DNA of 28,963 nt from Microcaldota archaeon (GTDB lineage Archaea; Micrarchaeota; Micrarchaeia; Micrarchaeales; Micrarchaeaceae). Below are positions 21,730 to 28,963 of the stretch, piece after piece. How positions within the stretch are numbered: position 1 is the first letter of the stretch; each line of letters begins with the position of its first letter. Under the pieces are notes generated by a model. That model was not told the DNA's origin. It worked only from the letters and a program-made list of their open reading frames with translations, and did not search any database. The stretch covers positions 1-28,963 of the forward strand of contig JAKBRJ010000009.1 of the NCBI GenBank assembly GCA_021834785.1, in the 5' to 3' direction. The position numbers were made by a program, and so were the translations under genes.

Positions 21730-23316
21730 TTAGGCTTCATTTTCGACCTTTTTGGCAAACAGCTCAGTGTACCTTATCAACGCATCCAAAACTATCTTCA
21801 ACCTCCCTGACCTCTTCGAAACTATCCTAAGAAACTTGATGTTCCTCGCGTTCACGCCCCTGGAAAATGCAACCAGCGGTGGGTAAATGAGCACAAGGGC
21901 TGCAAGGTTCACTATCATAGTTATTTTGCTATAATGCAACGCATATGATATCAGGAACATAACCGCGAATGTCATTACCGCAGGCACGGTTATCCTTGCA
22001 AGGCTCTTCCACTTCTGGGTTATGGAGAACTGCGTCGAAAGCGCCTTTATGTAAAGCACGTCCAGTATAAGCGGTCCGGCGACGAACAGCGCTATCAATG
22101 CGCCGAAAACTTTTATATAAGGTATTAATACCGACATGGCAGCAACCTCGGCAATTACGGCAGCGCCCTGATACGCCATGAACTTCTTCGTATCCCCGAA
22201 GCTTATTATGAGCGTGCCAGCAAAACTGCCTATTGTCCCTATGGTCAACCCTATTATTATTACAGAAAAGTAGAGCGGTGCCCCGGCATACGCACTGGAG
22301 AACATCAGGTGTGTCAAAGGTCTGGCTATGGAAATCAGATAAGCCACAAGTGGCAGGAGCAGCAATAGCATATAATATATGCTGTTGTTGAATATGCCCT
22401 CAATCCTTTTAGAAAGGTGCTCGTTCTTGAATGCAGAAGCGAAAGCAGGAAGGAGCACGAATGTAGTCGAAGTCAAGAGCACCTCTATAAGCCTTCCTAG
22501 CTTGAAAGCCGCCCCATAGCTTCCAACAAGCGATGCGCTTGCGAATGCGCCTAAAACCGCTATGGCAAGGCTTGTCGTGCCTACAACGGAGATGTTCGAC
22601 ACTATTAAGGGCGAGGAAAATGCTGTAAGTTCGCGTATGCCATCAATTCTTGGTTTCATCACCCTGTATAATACGGCCCTTTCCAGATATACTATGGAAA
22701 TTGCCGAGCCTATAACAAGGCTTATGGCTATGCCTAATACTGCTCCCAATATGCCATACCCTAAGATTACCAGCAGCATGACTACTGCAGCCTGCGACAC
22801 CCCATAGATTATATTGCTGAATGCGGCATCCCTTATTCTGCCAAGCCCCACGAGTGCAGCTATTGTAACGTTGAAGAGCACAGTGAGCAGCACTGTCGTA
22901 GATGCAACGATAAGCGGGACAGTCATCCCGGGATTATGGTATATGCCAACCGCAACATTCCCGCTTGCAGCTATGCCAATTAATGTTATTGCCAGTGCTA
23001 CCACGAGCGCCACGAAATAACCATTGTTAATTATTTCTAACACACGTTCGCTTCCATGCCTGAATTCAGGTATCTTCTTCCTTAGGGCCGTGCCTATGCC
23101 GAAATTGCCCCCCATGCCTAAAATGGTCGAGAAAGCTACGACTATGGTGTAAGTGCCGTAATCCGCCGGTTTAAGGAACCGCGTCAGGAATATGAGCAAA
23201 ACTGCAGTTATTATCGATGTTATAATCTTGCTCGATACGAATATGCTGCCGCCCCTGGCTACGCTTGCACCCAGCTCCTCCGCCTCGTCGCCTTCAGTAT
23301 TTTCGTCCAGTGGCAT
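21730..23316 (-). CDS. Polysaccharide/lipid-linked glycan flippase (Wzx/MATE-like)
   Basis: This 528-residue membrane protein has about 12-14 hydrophobic segments and the characteristic start of the polysaccharide transporter family: ARGGSIFVSSKIITSIITAVLLIFLTRFLKPADYGTYTIVVAFS. It then has GNFGIGTALRKKIPEF and a mid-protein KNEHLSKRIEGIFNNS loop. Relatives move undecaprenyl- or dolichyl-linked sugars across the membrane for surface glycans or protein glycosylation. The acidic, polar N-terminus (DENTEGDEAEE) faces the cytoplasm. No glycosyltransferase lies next to it here; the Thr/Ser-rich surface protein at the right edge may be a target of such glycans (inference). Confidence 0.85.
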   Translation of the reverse strand: MPLDENTEGDEAEELGASVARGGSIFVSSKIITSIITAVLLIFLTRFLKPADYGTYTIVVAFSTILGMGGNFGIGTALRKKIPEFRHGSERVLEIINNGYFVALVVALAITLIGIAASGNVAVGIYHNPGMTVPLIVASTTVLLTVLFNVTIAALVGLGRIRDAAFSNIIYGVSQAAVVMLLVILGYGILGAVLGIAISLVIGSAISIVYLERAVLYRVMKPRIDGIRELTAFSSPLIVSNISVVGTTSLAIAVLGAFASASLVGSYGAAFKLGRLIEVLLTSTTFVLLPAFASAFKNEHLSKRIEGIFNNSIYYMLLLLLPLVAYLISIARPLTHLMFSSAYAGAPLYFSVIIIGLTIGTIGSFAGTLIISFGDTKKFMAYQGAAVIAEVAAMSVLIPYIKVFGALIALFVAGPLILDVLYIKALSTQFSITQKWKSLARITVPAVMTFAVMFLISYALHYSKITMIVNLAALVLIYPPLVAFSRGVNARNIKFLRIVSKRSGRLKIVLDALIRYTELFAKKVENEA

Positions 23317-23457
23317 TGCATCTCCAAAGCACTTTTAGCATCCCATAAAACACATATTATGTATATGCTGTTAATTTTGTATTTCCGTAAATGTGTTTAT
23401 TAATAGAATATTTATGAATTGCATTCCATTTATAATAGTTGTTCAATGGTGAATAAA

Positions 23458-23778
23458 ATGAGTGTCATAGACATAACTGCCAAAAATTTTGAAGATGAAG
23501 TGCTGAAATCCGATATTCCCGTAATAGTCGACGTCTGGGCTGAATGGTGCGGTCCATGCAGGATGTTTTCCCCCATATTAGACGAAGTTTCCGAAGATTA
23601 TCAAGGCAAGATAAAGTTCGCAAAGCTCAATGCAGACGACAACGAGGAGATTGCTGCAAAATACAATATAATGAGCATACCTACCGTTCTTTTGATCGAG
23701 AAGGGCAAGGTAAAGGCCATGAACGTCGGCGCAGTTCCGAAAGAGGTATTCAAGAAATGGCTGGACAAGAACATGTGA
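23458..23778 (+). CDS. trxA: Thioredoxin
   Basis: A 106-residue classical thioredoxin, a cytoplasmic disulfide reductant. The active-site WCGPC is at residues 30-34, preceded by the PVIVDVWAE strand and followed by the conserved KLNADDNEEIAAKYNIMSIPTVLLIEKGK with the cis-Pro. The frame is open further upstream to 23419, but the ATG at 23458 has ggtga seven bases before it and begins the conserved fold directly. A near-perfect hairpin 10 bases after the stop may end the transcript. Confidence 0.95.
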   Translation: MSVIDITAKNFEDEVLKSDIPVIVDVWAEWCGPCRMFSPILDEVSEDYQGKIKFAKLNADDNEEIAAKYNIMSIPTVLLIEKGKVKAMNVGAVPKEVFKKWLDKNM

Positions 23779-23787
23779 CTGCGGAAC

Positions 23788-23815
23788 GCATGCTCTGCTC
23801 CGGTGCACAGCATGC
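23788..23815 (+). terminator. Hairpin downstream of thioredoxin
   Basis: gcatgct (23788-23794) and agcatgc (23809-23815) form a 7-bp stem that can be extended inward by further pairing. It starts 10 bases after the thioredoxin stop. No long T-run follows, so it may be an RNA 3'-end structure rather than a classical terminator. Confidence 0.4.
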
Positions 23816-23949
23816 TGCTGCATCATTACCCTTTTCCTATGGATACATCGATGTGCATAGAAAGTAATAAAATATTGCATTCTTCTTATATAACCGGAGA
23901 GCAGTTGCCTTTAAGCTGGCGAACCTCCAGATATTTTTATGGTAATGCT

Positions 23950-25221
23950 ATGGCTGACATACCTTTTCCAAGAGGGGTAAGAGACCTTATGCCAAACGAG
24001 GCGCTCTTCAGAGCGGAGATGATAAAGAAAGCGGAATCGATATTCCAAAGCTTCGGCTTTCTTACTATACTGACCCCATCCATAGAATCGCTAGATATCC
24101 TGAAGGCAAAGGATGCCATAGGCGAGGACACCAAGCTCATATACGAGATTAAAGATGAAAATATCGGCCTGAGATATGATCAGACAGTCCCATTAGCAAG
24201 GTATTTTGTCATGCATTCAAGCATGCCACTGCCTTTCAAGCGATATGTGATAGGCCAGTCATGGAGAATGGACGAGCCCCAGAGGCTCAGATACAGAGAA
24301 TTCACACAGGCAGATGTGGACATAATAGGTGGAGATGCATCAAAATGTGATTCCGAAACTATAGCATGCCTTTCAAAGGTTTTGGATGCGTTCGAACTCA
24401 AATACAAAGTGATGATAAACAACCGCATGCTTGTGGACGACGTGCTGGAATCATTCGGAGTGCCAAGGGGCACGGCAATACAGGTCATGAGAAGTGTAGA
24501 CAAGCTCGACAAGATAGGGATTGACGGGGTTTCAAGCCTTCTAGCCAAAGCGGGACTTTCAGAAGAGCAGATAGGCAGGGTAAACGAGCTCATAACCGCG
24601 AAGGGCACGAATGATGAAAAGCTCGATTACGCGCTAGGCATAGCAAAGGATTCAAAAGCGGTAGCTGAACTGAGGGAAACACTCGCAATGCTCAAGGAAT
24701 ACAATATCAGGGGAGAGATGGTTGTCGATTTCTCAACGATGAGGGGATTAGACTACTATACTGGCACAGTTTTTGAATTCAAGGTTGAGAACGAAAGCCA
24801 GTCCATAGGCGGAGGCGGCAGATACGATAACCTGACAAGCCTTTATGGGGGAAAGCAGCTGCCTGCCGTAGGAGGCACGCTCGGGATAGACAGGCTCTTG
24901 GATGTGATGAAGTTTTCACAGTCATCAAAGGTCACATTTGCAAAAGCCTTTGTGGCATACATTAAAAAAGAGAACTATACATATGCATTGAAGGTAGCCA
25001 ACATACTCAGGGCAAGCGGCATAAAGACTGATCTAAACAATGCTTCAAGAAGCATTTCGAACCAGCTTTCGTATGCAAATTCACTGAAGATACCCTATTC
25101 TGTAATAGTCGGCGCGTCAGAGGAAAAGGATGCAAAGGCGAAGCTTAGGGATATGGCATCAGGAGAGGAAACAATCATGGATTTGGACGAACTCATAAAT
25201 GTTTTAAAAGATAAAAAATAG
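23950..25221 (+). CDS. hisS: Histidyl-tRNA synthetase
   Basis: This class II synthetase of 423 residues charges tRNA-His. Motif 1 lies around PFPRGVRDLMPNEALFRAE with the following helix. Motif 2 is GQSWRMDEPQRLRYREFTQAD, the His-specific elements are MRGLDYYTGTVFEF and GGGGRYDNL, and motif 3 is GGTLGIDRLLDVM. The C-terminal anticodon-binding domain (from about KAFVAYIKKENYTYALKVA) is complete. The frame is open from 23803, but those 49 residues are unrelated and cover the thioredoxin terminator. A TATA-like atattttta near 23931 and the ATG at 23950 fit the family start. The next gene follows after 9 bases. Confidence 0.96.
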   Translation: MADIPFPRGVRDLMPNEALFRAEMIKKAESIFQSFGFLTILTPSIESLDILKAKDAIGEDTKLIYEIKDENIGLRYDQTVPLARYFVMHSSMPLPFKRYVIGQSWRMDEPQRLRYREFTQADVDIIGGDASKCDSETIACLSKVLDAFELKYKVMINNRMLVDDVLESFGVPRGTAIQVMRSVDKLDKIGIDGVSSLLAKAGLSEEQIGRVNELITAKGTNDEKLDYALGIAKDSKAVAELRETLAMLKEYNIRGEMVVDFSTMRGLDYYTGTVFEFKVENESQSIGGGGRYDNLTSLYGGKQLPAVGGTLGIDRLLDVMKFSQSSKVTFAKAFVAYIKKENYTYALKVANILRASGIKTDLNNASRSISNQLSYANSLKIPYSVIVGASEEKDAKAKLRDMASGEETIMDLDELINVLKDKK

Positions 25222-25230
25222 TGTATTAAA

Positions 25231-25755
25231 ATGGCAAAATCTGAAGTTGACCAAATAACTGACGAAAAGATAGCTAAGGGCGGCGTGCTCGTGAAGTTCT
25301 ACTTTGACATGCAGCACAAGGAAAAGGAGAAGCTTCAACCTCTAATGACTGACCTTATAAACGAAAGGCTCATGAAGGAAAAGGGCGTGATATATTGCTA
25401 CGGTGTCATAGAGGAGCCTATGCTGGTAAATGACGTATACAGCACAAGCGCTACGGTTACAGTGCTGTTCGATAGCTTTCTTTCAATAATAAATGTGGCA
25501 TTCAATTACGCTCCGGCAGGCGTGGAGATAATGAGGCCTACAAAGGAGATGACATTCAGGATATTCGACCTTCATGCAATACTGATGGACCTGTCGCAGC
25601 TTTCGGTAACATATTCGAGATACATGCTGGAACACGTTCTGAAAGGAGAAGACCTGGAAACAGTATCAAAGGCGCTGGAGGGCAGGGCCGAACTTGGCAA
25701 AAAATTGCTTGAGAAAAAAAGTGTAGATCCAGATGGTCCTCAAACCCCCAAATAG
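25231..25755 (+). CDS. Conserved hypothetical protein downstream of hisS
   Basis: I do not recognise this 174-residue protein. It starts 9 bases after hisS and is probably co-transcribed. It is soluble and mixed alpha/beta: GGVLVKFYFDMQHKEKEKLQPLMTDLINERLMKEKGVIYCYG resembles a ferredoxin-like or ACT-like strand-helix-strand, and SATVTVLFDSFLSIINVAFNYAPAGVEIMRP a second repeat of similar order. A helical part and a charged tail follow. The final 16 bases overlap the convergent UbiA-family gene. A role linked to translation is only suggested by position. Confidence 0.7.
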   Translation: MAKSEVDQITDEKIAKGGVLVKFYFDMQHKEKEKLQPLMTDLINERLMKEKGVIYCYGVIEEPMLVNDVYSTSATVTVLFDSFLSIINVAFNYAPAGVEIMRPTKEMTFRIFDLHAILMDLSQLSVTYSRYMLEHVLKGEDLETVSKALEGRAELGKKLLEKKSVDPDGPQTPK

Positions 25756-26612
25756 ACCAACGGCACAACAAGATAGGTAATTAATGCAAGCGCCATGGCT
25801 CCTAAACTTAGGTTCCTGTAGAGCTTGAATTTTGATTTGTCCTGCTTCTTCATCAGGTGCATCACAGATACGTAAAGGAGAATTATATCAACTAATAATA
25901 TTGGGATTAGATAAACAAGGTTAAATGCAAACGGCATCAGGAAGAAGAACATGAAGAGGCTGACCCCTATCGCTTCCATATAAAGAAGGAATGCAAGATA
26001 AGCCGACATCCTTCTTCCAACATAATACACAAGGCTCTTTATCTGCCTAGCCTTGAAGTCGCCCTTGAAGTCGCGTATCATCCCATGTATCTCACGTGCC
26101 AATCCGCTAAGGAATATCACTATGCTTATTAGAATTATATTCGCGTTGAGCGCATTTGAAACTACATAATTTCCATAAAGGAAAGGTATGACCATCGTGA
26201 ATGCTATATATATGTTTCCAATGAGCAAGGTCTCTTTGAGCTTGTAGCTGTAAAGATATGCGAAAACTGCAAAAACGAGTACGATGATGAAAGAATATAT
26301 ATTTATCAAAGCACTTATGGCAATCCCTACAAGAAAGCACAAGGCAGTTACTATAGCTGCATCCCTCTTGCTGAGCGAGCCGTTCACCAAAGGCCTGTCA
26401 TTCCTCCTATTTTTCCTGTCTACATCGATGTCAAAATAATCATTTATGGCAAATGAACCCATGCTTACAAGTATGGGCGGTACAAGCGCAAATATGAAAA
26501 TAGGGAGCAGAGGCAATCTGCCTGTTATAAGTTCAGCTGCTACCACTGCTATTGCTAGCATTAGGCTATGTTCTATGCGCGTCAGTTTCAGCAGGGCTGC
26601 AAATCTGTTCAT
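25740..26612 (-). CDS. UbiA-family prenyltransferase, probable digeranylgeranylglyceryl phosphate synthase
   Basis: This 290-residue membrane protein has about eight or nine membrane spans and both Asp-rich motifs of the UbiA family: NDYFDIDVDRKNRRNDRPL (57-75), and REIHGMIRDFKGDFKARQ (173-190, with Asp181 and Asp185). In archaea the paralogue with this pattern attaches the second geranylgeranyl chain in ether-lipid synthesis (DGGGP synthase). Other UbiA enzymes act on quinones or haem, but the NDxxDxxxDxxNRxxRPL pattern and archaeal setting favour the lipid role. It diverges from the surface-protein gene and overlaps the 3' end of the convergent gene by 16 bases. Confidence 0.85.
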   Translation of the reverse strand: MNRFAALLKLTRIEHSLMLAIAVVAAELITGRLPLLPIFIFALVPPILVSMGSFAINDYFDIDVDRKNRRNDRPLVNGSLSKRDAAIVTALCFLVGIAISALINIYSFIIVLVFAVFAYLYSYKLKETLLIGNIYIAFTMVIPFLYGNYVVSNALNANIILISIVIFLSGLAREIHGMIRDFKGDFKARQIKSLVYYVGRRMSAYLAFLLYMEAIGVSLFMFFFLMPFAFNLVYLIPILLVDIILLYVSVMHLMKKQDKSKFKLYRNLSLGAMALALITYLVVPLVYLGV

Positions 26613-26675
26613 GACTATCTTTCCAATGCAATAGGTAACTAATAAATAAATGTCTTTTTATATAAATAGGAGAGA

Positions 26676-28963
26676 ATGCCCAAACAAGGTATGAAGCCAC
26701 AGTCGGCAATGGAACTGCTTTCCACCTATTCGTGGGCATTGTTAATAATAGCACTTTTCGTAAGCACCGTATTCCTTCTTTCGGGCTCAAAGCCCCCATC
26801 GAGCTATCTTTCATCATCGTGCAACATAGAGCCGTTGCTGCCATGCGCGCAGACTCTTCTTACGCAGTATGGCGGTCCAAGCAGCCCGATACATTTCATA
26901 GTGGCGTTTACCAATGAACTAGGGGTGCCGATAAGCTTTGCGCCTAATTCTATAAATGTCACAACTACCGGCATAGGTGTTCCAGGTACGGAACATTCAT
27001 TAGGAGCCTGCACTCCGAGTTATGCAACCGAAGGTGCGCACATATTATGTACTGCAAATATAACCGGAACTGTCCAGCCTGCACTTGGCTCTCAAACCAG
27101 TGCAACGTTCCTAATATCATATGACATATGCAAGAACCCATCCAGCTGCACTTCAGGGTATAAATCTACCGGAATATCTGTGCAGTCTGCTTCTCCGCCA
27201 AGCAGAGGCATATTCAAGATAACCTTGAATACCATCCCAAGCACTGGTGACATAGTAATCAACGGGGCGAAATACATAAACGGAACATCAGTGGTATTGC
27301 CGATAGGCAAATATTTGGTATACGCAGATGCGCCAAATGGCTATATATTTTCAAGCTGGACAGGTTCAGTATTTGGGACATCGCTGCTTAGTCCATCTAC
27401 GACTGCAAATGCTACACTTTCGCTGGTATCAAATGTAACATTGGAAGCCAACTTCGTCAAGGTCATATCAACCACAACTACTTCGGTCACTTCGACATCT
27501 ACATCAACCTCCACCACCTCAACGACAACCTCATCGACAACTTCTACAACAACCTCAACAACAACATCTTCCACTACAACTTCAACCTCAACCACATCGA
27601 CTTCAACTTCAACAACTTCAACAACAACCTCAACCACATCTACTACAACCTCAACAACGTCCACTACGACATCTTCAACCTCCACTTCAACCTCAACAAC
27701 ATCGACATCCACGTCAACAACTTCTACAACAACCTCTACAACAAGCACTACGACTTCATCCACTTCCACTACGACATCTTCAACATCAACATCAACCTCC
27801 ACCACTTCAACCTCAACATCGACAACATCTACTACAACCTCAACAACGTCCACTACGACATCTTCAACATCAACATCAACCTCCACCACTTCAACCTCCA
27901 CATCAACAACCTCAACAATAACGCAGTTGAACTTTGGAGTAATAGCAGCAGTTGGCCCATCTAACCAAGAAATGCCTGCGTTTGAAACCAATCCAACATT
28001 GCCTAGCGGTTATGGTGTAGAGCAGCAGGGCCAATGGCCTACTGCTACAACTGGTTATGCCTATGGTACTAGCGGTTATCAGGGCGATGTTTATCAGGGC
28101 ATGACTGTTGTCGCATTCCCAAGCGTTACATCAGATCTTAACAACAATGGTGTAGCTTGCTCATCCCCATATAATTCACAACTTTCCATAGCAAATACTA
28201 CTATAACTTTGCCTCAAGCCGAAACGGTAAGCATAGCAATAACTACAGACGACGGAATGGAGGTTTATTATAAGTCAACAAGTTCTACTACTTGGTCGAA
28301 TGTATTTGGGGGTGCAGCATGGAAAGGGGAAGGAGCGACCAATTATGGACCTGATAGCATATCTCTTTCAAGCGGCAATTATAACTTCCTTGTAATGTGG
28401 GTAAATCAATGCGGCCCAGGAACACAGGTTATAAGCATAGGCGGCCTCACAGCTTCTAGTTCCAGTGCTGCGCCTACAGTTACGACAACGTCTTCAACTT
28501 CTACAACAACCTCTACAACTACATCTACAACAACATCATCCACTACTTCAACCACATCGACTACAACATCATCAACAACCTCCACATCAACAACATCACA
28601 CACAACTTCTACAACAACTGTATCAAGCGGAGGCGATGGAGGTTCGGTGTATGGAAATGTAAATATAACGCTGGCGAACGGCACTACAGAGCCAGCCCAA
28701 GACATCAGGCCAGGCACCGTCATAATGTCTTATAACAAATATGCAAACGCGTTATACCCGTCTATAGTATCAAGCGTTTTTGCAAGGCATACAAGCAACA
28801 AATATACATTTAACAACAGGATTGCAGTGGATAGCGGGGAGGTGATGCTGATAGATGGAACGTGGACAACGGCGAGCCATGCAAAACTCGGCGAAACCTT
28901 CTTCGATCCGCTGAACAACAGCAACGTGCGTATAAACAGCATAAACATAACGGATTATAACAA
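26676..28963 (+). CDS. Large pilin-like Thr/Ser-rich surface protein with PA14-like and Hint-like domains (partial at right edge)
   Basis: The frame is open from the ATG at 26676 to the window end (762 codons). The N-terminus has a class III (pilin-type) signal: KPQSAMELLSTYSWALLIIAL, with Glu at +5 after the expected cut before Gln. An ATG at 26691 (MKPQSAM) is an equally good start. In order follow a Cys-containing head (about 45-175), an InlB/bacterial-repeat-like domain (IFSSWTGS...VTLEANF, about 180-262), a Thr/Ser stalk (about 264-413), a PA14-like domain (ITTDDGMEVYY, SGNYNFLVMWV; about 417-590) and a second Thr/Ser stretch (592-648). A Hint-like region comes last (DIRPGTVIMSY, GEVMLIDGTWTTASHAKLGE). 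It is probably a glycosylated surface filament or adhesin. The Hint-like part lacks the catalytic Cys. Confidence 0.85.
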   Translation, partial: MPKQGMKPQSAMELLSTYSWALLIIALFVSTVFLLSGSKPPSSYLSSSCNIEPLLPCAQTLLTQYGGPSSPIHFIVAFTNELGVPISFAPNSINVTTTGIGVPGTEHSLGACTPSYATEGAHILCTANITGTVQPALGSQTSATFLISYDICKNPSSCTSGYKSTGISVQSASPPSRGIFKITLNTIPSTGDIVINGAKYINGTSVVLPIGKYLVYADAPNGYIFSSWTGSVFGTSLLSPSTTANATLSLVSNVTLEANFVKVISTTTTSVTSTSTSTSTTSTTTSSTTSTTTSTTTSSTTTSTSTTSTSTSTTSTTTSTTSTTTSTTSTTTSSTSTSTSTTSTSTSTTSTTTSTTSTTTSSTSTTTSSTSTSTSTTSTSTSTTSTTTSTTSTTTSSTSTSTSTTSTSTSTTSTITQLNFGVIAAVGPSNQEMPAFETNPTLPSGYGVEQQGQWPTATTGYAYGTSGYQGDVYQGMTVVAFPSVTSDLNNNGVACSSPYNSQLSIANTTITLPQAETVSIAITTDDGMEVYYKSTSSTTWSNVFGGAAWKGEGATNYGPDSISLSSGNYNFLVMWVNQCGPGTQVISIGGLTASSSSAAPTVTTTSSTSTTTSTTTSTTTSSTTSTTSTTTSSTTSTSTTSHTTSTTTVSSGGDGGSVYGNVNITLANGTTEPAQDIRPGTVIMSYNKYANALYPSIVSSVFARHTSNKYTFNNRIAVDSGEVMLIDGTWTTASHAKLGETFFDPLNNSNVRINSINITDYN
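27468..27915 (+). repeat. Thr/Ser-coding low-complexity repeat with long exact duplications
   Basis: Almost every codon is ACN, TCN or AGC. Long exact copies occur: 27636-27679 equals 27825-27868 (44 bases, offset 189 = 63 codons), and 27766-27814 equals 27850-27898 (49 bases, offset 84 = 28 codons). Both offsets keep the frame, so the stalk has grown by recent in-frame duplications and may vary in length between cells. Confidence 0.85.
28467..28622 (+). repeat. Second Thr/Ser-coding repeat
   Basis: A shorter stretch of ACN and TCN codons, about 50 residues, links the PA14-like domain to the Hint-like domain in the surface protein. Like the first, it is likely a flexible O-glycosylated stalk. 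Confidence 0.75.

Noticed and set aside
23803..23949. N-terminal extension of HisRS
   Set aside because: The 49 extra residues are unlike HisRS and overlap the thioredoxin-end hairpin and the likely promoter; the ATG at 23950 fits the family.
27468..27915. CRISPR-like or satellite repeat array
   Set aside because: Repeats are codon-phased, have no unique spacers of regular length, and encode a Thr/Ser stalk.
27341..27991. Long minus-strand frame rich in Val, Glu and Asp
   Set aside because: It is the antisense of the Thr/Ser-coding repeat of the surface protein; its composition follows from the repeat and it has no start signals.
28406..28723. Minus-strand Val/Glu-rich frame at the second Thr/Ser stretch
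   Set aside because: Also the antisense shadow of the surface-protein gene.

Overview
The window is archaeal and most probably comes from a DPANN lineage of the Micrarchaeota/ARMAN kind. The evidence is the mix of archaeal information-processing genes (L24e, MCM, XPD-type helicase, RNase HII, archaeal-type MetRS, TrpRS and HisRS), a UbiA-family ether-lipid enzyme, TATA-box promoters often placed for leaderless or short-leader mRNAs, tRNA genes with introns (one at a non-canonical site in the T-loop), and a class III (pilin-like) N-terminus of the QSAME type. The lineage call is inference; no rRNA is present.

Layout. Bases 1-156 encode ribosomal protein L24e. Bases 300-1840 are accessory: a PemK/MazF-type and a VapBC-type toxin-antitoxin pair, plus an isolated 3' half of a tRNA-Ala whose last 15 bp are repeated on the far side of the VapBC pair. 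Bases 1.9-8.5 kb are core genes: MetRS diverging from an mcm-presenilin-like protease pair, then an XPD-type helicase facing away from a secretion/pilus ATPase. From 9.9 to 11.9 kb come two winged-helix proteins (one membrane-anchored), a PRC-barrel protein and RNase HII, whose reading frame seems to begin at an AUA codon. A tRNA-Arg(UCG) with a T-loop intron follows at 11.9 kb.

Bases 12.0-15.4 kb hold poorly known genes, a hairpin-rich non-coding stretch, a chorismate-lyase-like protein and a frameshifted BtpA-family remnant. TrpRS lies at 15.4-16.7 kb. After it comes an A+T-rich cassette of a methyltransferase, a second divergent and C-terminally short TrpRS-like protein, and a convergent zinc-dependent dehydrogenase. 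A transposase remnant and an intron-containing tRNA-Thr(UGU) follow. The rest is core or cell-surface: ThyX, a polysaccharide flippase, thioredoxin, HisRS with a small unknown partner, a DGGGP-synthase-like UbiA protein, and a large pilin-like, Thr/Ser-rich surface protein with PA14-like and Hint-like domains that runs off the right edge.

The strongest candidates for something undescribed are the methyltransferase/TrpRS-paralogue/dehydrogenase cassette with its structured leader, the orphan tRNA-Ala half with its 15-bp repeat, the RNase HII AUA start, and the modular surface protein with a Hint-like domain that lacks recognisable catalytic residues.
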